Shown here: piece after piece, positions 52,350-64,000 of the stretch
Position numbering within the stretch: the first letter of the stretch is position 1
Layout of the letters: every line of letters starts with the position of its first letter
Source of the DNA: Syngnathus acus
Taxonomy: Eukaryota; Chordata; Actinopteri; Syngnathiformes; Syngnathidae
DNA length: 64,000 nt
Assembly (NCBI RefSeq): GCF_901709675.1
Contig: NC_051097.1
Location: forward strand, 5,396,039 to 5,460,038
Direction of reading: 5' to 3'
The notes under the pieces: model-generated
Databases searched by the model: none
What the model saw: the letters and a program-made list of their open reading frames with translations, nothing else
Told to the model about the DNA's origin: nothing
Made by a program: the position numbers and the translations under genes

Positions 52350-52745
52350 TGCGAAAATTAAAAAAAAACTATTGTGTCGACAGTCGCTATAGCATGATCA
52401 GACAGTAAACATTTCATATTGTTGACAGGGAACAATCAGAATTGCATCAACAATGGCTTTGCAGTGATGCAGTGCTAAGTTTTTTTTTTGGAAACAGAAA
52501 ATATTTGCGTCAACAGTAGCTTATACTACAATACCACCCAAAAACTTCCATGTTGTTGACAAAACATGTGATTTACTATTTATTTATTTGTCTTGCTCAA
52601 CCCTTTGTCATTGTTGGCACAAAAACAAGTGTTATCGTGTTGACAGTAGTTAAAACCTCGAAAATTGATCTCATTGCTAAAAAAAAGGTCATAGTGTCGA
52701 AAATAGCTTATACCATGATAACTTGCTACAACTTTTACTAATATC
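52350..52745. repeat. Degenerate tandem array, about four copies
   Basis: A motif like GTGTCGACAGTxGCTTATAxCATGATxA recurs at about 52374, 52507, 52636 and 52694, with GAAAATTA/GAAAATTG and TTGTTGACA words between. Spacing varies from about 60 to 130 bases. Confidence 0.5.
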
Positions 52746-53449
52746 GAAAAAGCAATAACAACATGAAATCTACATGAAAAGTCTGTGAATCTCACTGCCG
52801 CCTAGTGGCCAATGTGTGCACGCCATGAAGAGCAGCACAATGCCCACTGAATTATCATCATGCACAAATTGATTATTTTTAAGCTATGAATCTTTTGAGT
52901 TATGAGTACGGTCATGGAATGAATAAGTCATGGGACCACGCTTCCACGTTATGACACGACAAGAGTGCTCCGTTTTTTTTCACTGGACAGGAAAGAACTG
53001 TGGCTATAGCTACGTCACGGTAACTTATAGCCCTCTTATGTGAGCAGTCATGTGAACGATCCCATGCGGATCGACGCCGCCTCGTCCAGGGGGGCGAGCG
53101 GCGCAACTTGCCTCAACCTAATTGTCTTTCTCTGCTCGTACTGTCCTCATATGACTTTCTCAGTCTGTCTCGGCAACCCCCCCCCCCCCCCTCTACTCCA
53201 CCCTCTCCCCTTTCCTCCCCACCCCTTCCATCTCCACGCTCTCTCCAGCTCTGCCCACTTTCTGACTCCGTCTGTAACTGTAGCCTGTGTTTTTTTTCCC
53301 CTCTCCCTCCCACTCCCTGCGACGTATAGATACTGCATTGATCCGACACACACACACACACACGCACACAAGTGAGCCTCCCACTCCTTTCATCATTGAT
53401 TTACACTGCTTTCTCTCGCTCTATCTATCACACATTTCTCTCTGTCTCT

Positions 53450-53811
53450 TTCTTCACCGGCACTTGTTGAATCTGAGCCTGCGGAGAAGGACGGAGAGAT
53501 GGGAGAGCGGCGGAGAGCTCATGACAGGCAGGCAGGGGGAGTCTTTACAGCACAGAATGGAATACCGACAAAAGACGAATAGGAGACGGGAAAGTCAGTC
53601 CAGTCATGTCGCAGAGCAAAAAAAAAGAATCCTGTCATTTTGAGGGGGATTCAATCGGAGTGACACTTTAAGAGTGCGCGTCAAACTCCGCTTTTGGGAC
53701 CTCACACCGGCAACCAGTCAGCCCATCGACGCTTTGTCTGCACCTCGACTGCAAAGACTGTCTGAGCACGTTTCTCTGCATTAGTGCACGGTTATGTGCC
53801 GCTTTCCCCAG
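53450..53811 (+). other. nacc2: Candidate non-coding exon of nacc2 (proximal promoter)
   Basis: The block has no ATG-initiated frame leading into nacc2. It ends in a near-perfect donor, CCCCAG|GTGAGTGAG at 53812, on the same strand and 1.45 kb before the acceptor of the first nacc2 coding exon at 55259. DNA just upstream (about 53000-53110) is CpG-rich with a CRE-like ACGTCA. The simplest reading is a 5' UTR exon. The 5' boundary is arbitrary. Confidence 0.5.
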
Positions 53812-53935
53812 GTGAGTGAGCGCTTACGTGCAGGAATCCACACTCATTTCCCTATTCAGCTTGCGCTGTGTGACACACCGTGTGTGTTTAGGCGTGCATA
53901 CTTTTATGTAAGTAAGGCAAAGTGCGCGCGCGCGT

Positions 53936-53960
53936 GGTTGTGCGCGCGTGCGTGCGCATG
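53936..53960. repeat. Alternating CG-rich tract
   Basis: GCGCGCGCG-type sequence followed by GTGCGCGCGTGCGTGCGCATG, within 150 bases downstream of the candidate nacc2 exon donor. The alternation favours Z-DNA. Confidence 0.6.
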
Positions 53961-54199
53961 AAGTGAGAAAAAGAGGGAGTACGTGAGAGGCGGTGACATT
54001 TTTTTCACTTTGTATTCCTGGAAACTGCTCTGCACCATTGCTCAATGATGAAACTGGTATGTGGTATATATATATTTATCCGTGGTGTGTGGTGGGGCAT
54101 GGTTGGGATTCAAAGTTCATGTCGGGGAAGACGGAACGTGCATGGGGAAAGGGCCACACAATTTATAATAATTTAAAAAAAAAGTAAATTAATATGAGA

Positions 54200-54745
54200 T
54201 TGGTGCTGCAGAAGTCGAGCACAGTATACTATACAATGTAGAGTTGTGCCTTAATTTTTTGGGGGAAAAAACTGTCAAGTTCAAACCGTGGTCATGGTTA
54301 ACAACAATGTTGCGCAAGACCTCATTGTGTCTGACAAGTATTGTGGAAATAAGGTCCATTTTTGGAAGAAATTGCCTCAAGTCGTATAACAGCAAAGATC
54401 CTAACTATTATAAAATGTAATAAAAAAACGGTGGTGTCGGGAGGCAGTCAGTTCATTTAAAACTTTGGAGTTCAAACTGTGGCCATGCAAATCTCACTAG
54501 ATGTAATAAAGGAACAGTGAAAATGTAAATTTTTGGGAAAAATAAAAAAATAAACCGCAAGTTATATAAGTCTTCAAAGCATTGGTCATGCTTGACAACG
54601 AAGCCCTTATCTCATAATACATATTAAAGTAGAAATTTCAGTTACAGGAAAGAATTTCCACAAGTTGCTCAAAACCGTGGTCAATTATCATACATAGTAA
54701 CAAAGACCTTAGCATATCTTTTAAGACATAACAGTGGAATATGGA
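54200..54745. repeat. Degenerate tandem array in the nacc2 5' intron
   Basis: The motif CAAACCGTGGTCATG-TTAACAAC recurs in diverged form at about 54284, 54473, 54577 and 54671. Accompanying words include GGGGAAAAA, AACAGTG-AA and GACCTCA/GACCTTA. No coding potential. Confidence 0.5.
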
Positions 54746-55316
54746 TAATTTGGGGAGAAAAGCTTTTCCCATTAAAGCAGTGCTTTGGCAGCAATGTCGG
54801 GTGTTTTGGAAAGGGTGAAAAAAAAATGCCAATAGGTGAGTTTTCAGGTAAAAAAATATTTGTGGCAAAATACAAATTAGCCGGATTGTAACAATTGTTT
54901 TGCTATTTTAATATGGCAAAAGTGAACCTGGAACAGATCGTTTTTCAATTCTGAAAGTGGTAAATTTCCCGTACATGTATGTTCATGTTGCTGTGCAGTC
55001 CGGCCAAGAAGGGCCATGCGTGAAATGAGGCCATGTTGCCTCGGAGTTGCAGTGTCGTATACACTAACGCGTTTGACATTGGCCTCATATACACACAGCT
55101 CGGCTCTGTTTATATTTAGTTGACTGACTTCAGCCGTCCTTTTGTCGGCGGCGGCCCCGCCTCTCGACCAGACCCGTTTGCATAGCCATCTCTTTTTCAC
55201 AGCGCTCTTCCTGCCAGGTCGATTGCAGCGCTCCTTATGTTTATTTTGTTTGTTTACAGATTCCTCCCCTCACTGGCGCGTTCTGCGGTCCATAGCTGAA
55301 GTCTCCTGGTCCAAAT

Positions 55317-59929
<4,613 letters not shown>

Positions 59930-60608
59930 ATGTCGTCTCGCAACACATGTCGTCAAGTTATGCTTAACCTTTTGCTTGTTCTCCCCCTCTGCCATCTTTC
60001 TTCTTCTTCTGTGCTTCCTCCGCGGTGCAAAAAGCTTGTGATCGTACGCCAGGGGAAAAACAAAAAGCGCTCCGAGCAGACGCAGGCATCAAGATAAGTC
60101 ACACTTTCGCGCCTTTCAAGTATTGCTTAGAATTTCACCTTGACAAATAATAATGTGATCGGCATACAAAAGCGCCTTTAGAGACTTTTTCCAAACAAGC
60201 AAGGAAAAATTTGATAGATTGAAGTCAGATGTTCTTTTTCGCAAATTACCTTGAATCTCGGAGAGAACATAGTTGACTGCTTATTGTATTAGATTCATAG
60301 TAGAGATTTTTTAAGTAGTTTTTTATTACATACAAATTTTCAACACAGGTCAAAAAGTTCTGCGTACAGAACACGCAATTAACAATCTTTGAGATCTTTT
60401 GTCCAAGTCGAAAATTGCAGCTGTTTTTTTGCACACGAGACACTGATTAGCACTTGCAATCTCGACCAAAAAGTTTGAATTATGTTATGAAACGTGATTG
60501 AAAGACGTTATTGAAGTGGTAAAAATGATCACAATTCGAAGACAACCATGCAATTGGGGTTCATTAATGTGACGATGCCTACGTCAGCTTTTGGACCGCG
60601 CTTCCTGA

Positions 60609-60647
<39 letters not shown>

Positions 60648-62470
60648 GAAAACATTCAGTATAAATGCTAGACAACGCAATTTAATAAAAAAAAAAAGAC
60701 CTACGCACCGCAGCGATGCTTTTGTAGTACAATAATCTTGTCTTGGGGTAAAAGAACATGCGCTAAATGTTACATTGCATGCACGACTACCAAGGATTGA
60801 TGATTAACAACCCAATCTATAGAGAACTGCAAGTATCATACGTCAGAATGACTGTTTAGGGAGGATTTTGAATTGTATTTTCTTACGAGCTCTTACCTCG
60901 CTAGGCGCGCTGTGTTGTCGCTTGGGTGTGACCCAGAAGTGACTTGTGTTTGACACAATCAACGGCGCGCGCTGCGAGATGATTTCTCGAACAAAGCCCT
61001 GTTCTACGTTCACATCCACATGGTCCACCTTCCATCCTATCGAATGGTTAAGGATGGGTACATTATTATCGACACGCGACTAGCTTACTGCATTTGCACT
61101 CTAAAAGACATTGAAATGGTTTTGGAAAAGATTGACTTGAATCTGAGACTGAAAATATTTTTTCAAAGGAGGGCAATATCAAATTAAGAGCTATTGTTTA
61201 TCGTTAGCCTGTGCTCATCTATTTCCGTGCTAACTACTTCCACCCTCTTTTGCTTATTCATGTGCCCAATTCGTGAGAAATTTTCATTTACACCCCCGCA
61301 ACACCTTACCAGAGGAAACAAGTGTTTGAAAAACAACATTGACATTTCCCCTTTTCGTGCAAAAACAATTGTAATACCCCGAAGATGTGTTTATTGCAAA
61401 AAGATGTGCCATTTGAAAAGTTTTTAGGAAGCGAGCTTTAAGACAGTCCTGCACAGGGAGTACAGGGTTGTAATTGCACTATAGGTAATAATGTAAATGA
61501 CGTTTACAGTGTCTTCTTTTAGTTGTTTTGGTTTTTGTTTACATGTCACAACAGGGCTAGCCTAGACTAGAATGGCTGAGAGGCTCCAATGAATGTAAAC
61601 GTTAGCTCTGTTTTTTTAGCAAAAATTCCTGAACGGTCTTCCAATAGTGAGAAACGTCAGCTTCCCCCCCACCCAATCCGATAACGTTTGAGTGAGGTGC
61701 TTCTGCTTTTAGCACTCCAGAAATGACACGTATAGGTGCACTCAAATGATTAAAATATCACAGAAAATGTCATTTATTTCAGTACGGTAATTGAATTTAA
61801 AAAGTGAAACTTTTGATTATCATATGATTTGGCTTTAAAATATTGATAATAGCTTGAAGCTAACAAAAACTTCATATGGAAGATTTGATGTAATTATAAT
61901 ATGAACTTAACAAGTCAAATGATTAAAATTAAGAATTGGGGTTCTGAAAAGTATTACCTATTTTGCCTACTGAAATAAATTCATCTTTCTACCATAGTCT
62001 AATTTGAGATGCACTTGCATATTTCCTCAAATAATGGCCTCCCCTCTAACTTTCTTAACTCAGTCATTGATTGCATAGGCTTCTGAAAAACCTATCTCAA
62101 ACAAAAAGACTTAACATAAGCGCAAGCTTCAACAATAATTTGTGTTCACGCAGAGACCCAACAAAAGTGTTTCTCTGCTTTCTTTATGCAAAACTCAGCA
62201 AAGGTGTGATATTGCTCCCAATTGTGTTTTCACACAGCAACCTGTAAAAATAAATTGACACCAGAGATGTAATGGTTTCTCAGGCGACAGTGACAATTGC
62301 TTTCAACACTTGTCATTTTAAATTTCACACGTCTGTGCAGACATTGCAGAGTTCACTTCTACAAGAGTAATTTTCCGCCTCTTTTATGTCTTTGGAACTA
62401 CCAACTTTGCTCCCAAGCCCCTCACCCCAATTCTGTTACATACCAAAGAAATGGGAAAAATCACTTGGAA
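59930..62470 (+). other. nacc2 3' flank and candidate 3' UTR
   Basis: No coding exon is supported here. AATAAA occurs at 60684-60689, inside an A-rich run that follows a CA repeat (60609-60645), and again near 62247. Any of these could end nacc2 transcripts. The rest is AT-rich DNA without recognised features. Confidence 0.4.
60609..60645. repeat. (CA)n microsatellite
   Basis: Eighteen CA units in the 3' flank of nacc2. Confidence 0.97.
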
Positions 62471-62499
62471 TTTGTACACAGGTGCCATCTCGAAAGAAA

Positions 62500-63450
62500 A
62501 AATAATTTCAAGCTAATATTGTTCCCACTCGGTATTGGTGCCGTATTTTTACAGAAGAGCAACACGAACAAAGGCTGATACTACCTCCGAAGACAGAAAC
62601 TTGCTAGGTTAACTTTGCCCCCCCCCCTTACTCTTTGTTGGGTCCACTCAAACTTTTGAAAGAAACAAAATAAAGCCAAACATTTCAAAAAAACACTACC
62701 TCTGAAGGTGAAATATTAATAAATGATGGCTTCTATAAGCAGTGTTTAAAAAGGGGGCTTTTAACACTGGGGCAGTCCCGCCCCGCTATGACTCTACCTC
62801 CAAAGGCGGAAAAAATGTCAGGTTGACTTTCGCCCCCTTACTCCATCTCGGTTCACTTCATACTGAACAAAAAAATTAAAAAGGGCAGGAAAATTATTCT
62901 TTTACAAGCAGTATGAATAGGGCTTTACAGACAGGTGGCAACCCGCCTCTCTTACTACCTCCAAAGGCGGAAATTTGCCAAGTCATCTTATTCCATGGTC
63001 ACACTGAACCAAATAATTGATCAAAGGCTATTACTGCCTTTACAGAGTTTTACATCCCACCTTATCGATTATCCATCAGCTACTACCTCCATAGCCCGGA
63101 AATTGTCTGCTTGAATTCAGTTCGTACTGGATTTATAAAAAAAAAAAGTTTAAGTTGTCTGCTTCAGGCGGTGCGAAGAGGGTTTTACACTTACGCGCTT
63201 GTTTCGCCTGTTACGGCTCTGCTACTACCTCTACATACGGAAACTCCTCGGGTCTTCTTCATCCCCCTATTCTATGACTTTATTTCCTGTCGTTCTTCGG
63301 TATAAACTGCACCAACACCGAAAATAGGGGGTAAAATATTTGCTGATTCAGGCAGTGGAAAAGGCGCCTGTCAACGGCTTTCGAGAATATTTCCAAAGCT
63401 GACAATTTGCTTTGGCATCTCAAAAAAAAAAAAGCCCTAATAACATTGGG
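62500..63450. repeat. Degenerate tandem array, about six copies of a ~130-bp unit
   Basis: The core CTACTACCTCCAAAGGCGGAAA recurs in diverged form at about 62579, 62694, 62796, 62955, 63079 and 63222. Each core is followed by TTGCCAGGTTGACTTTGCCC-like sequence, TCCACTTCATACTGAAC-like sequence and an A-rich stretch. The unit then has AGCAGTATGAAGAGGG-TTTTACA before the next core. Confidence 0.7.
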
Positions 63451-64000
63451 ATCTTTCTGTTAGAAACCTTAGCAAAACCTTGAGTATGTAAACGCCCTCG
63501 GCCACTATTTGAGGAAATACCGTAATTCACTGGCAATTGCCTGTTAATAATTGAAACGACTCGTCTTTTTATCTCAGTTTAGGTTCTTTTAGTTGAAAAA
63601 TGGGAGCCATATATTAGTTGAGTGCATTTTTGTACAACCATCATTTTAGTCGACGGTCATACCAAGTAAAATGATTGAATGGGATATGAAAAAATAATTT
63701 ATGGAAATGCTACACTGTGGTAAAGGGGTGTGAAGCTGTGCCTTACTGTGCGGGCGTCAATTATGCGCACCAAGACTGTACGACTGAATTAAATGCAATT
63801 TGTTTTTCTTTATTTAAATTTTTATTGAAACTAAAGTTGTGCCACTGAAATGGCCTTTTTACCCAACATTTTAATCTTTGATCATATGTGGTTTATTTGG
63901 TTTTTTTCTTTCAACGAGAAAAGAAAAAAAGTCATGCGGAGGGTGGTCATCAATACAAAAATGGCTGTGGTACCACTTGACTTTAAAGCATTATGAATGG

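Overview
This window is nuclear DNA from a ray-finned fish, most likely a percomorph teleost; the species cannot be fixed from the sequence. The reasons are short GT-AG introns, AT-rich intergenic DNA full of (CA/GT)n microsatellites, tRNA-derived SINE fragments, TA-flanked MITEs with a CCGTATTTTCC-type terminus, and three clear vertebrate genes. There are no bacterial, phage, viral or CRISPR features.

Layout, all genes on the + strand. (1) 1-4.1 kb: upstream intergenic DNA with a candidate conserved block and SINE fragments. (2) 4.2-12.1 kb: lhx3, a LIM-homeodomain transcription factor, six coding exons joining in frame to 1188 nt (395 aa). (3) 12.1-32.2 kb: a roughly 20 kb intergenic stretch with no supported gene. 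It holds a very long GT microsatellite, two MITEs with perfect inverted ends, and several blocks that look like homeodomain-site-rich regulatory DNA. (4) 32.2-about 36 kb: tmem250, a single uninterrupted 139-aa coding exon with a probable non-coding first exon and a long candidate 3' UTR. (5) 36.1-36.7 kb: a CpG-rich block ending in a splice-donor-like site, possibly a distal nacc2 promoter. (6) 36.7-53.4 kb: non-coding DNA with repeats, which would be nacc2 intron 1 if the distal promoter is real. (7) 53.4-59.9 kb: nacc2, a BTB and BEN domain repressor, with a probable proximal non-coding exon and six coding exons joining in frame to 1779 nt (592 aa). (8) 60-64 kb: 3' flank ending in a degenerate tandem array.

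The order lhx3 > tmem250 > nacc2 on one strand is the order I recall for human 9q34.3 (LHX3, TMEM250/C9orf69, NACC2), so this is a conserved vertebrate block. The three products do not form a pathway. LHX3 specifies pituitary and motor-neuron cells, NACC2 is a chromatin repressor, and TMEM250 is a small poorly characterised membrane protein. The large gaps probably carry lhx3 regulatory DNA. I found no new biological system. The better leads are the degenerate tandem arrays around nacc2, a splice donor of lhx3 lying inside a GT repeat, and a GC-rich island in lhx3 intron 4.
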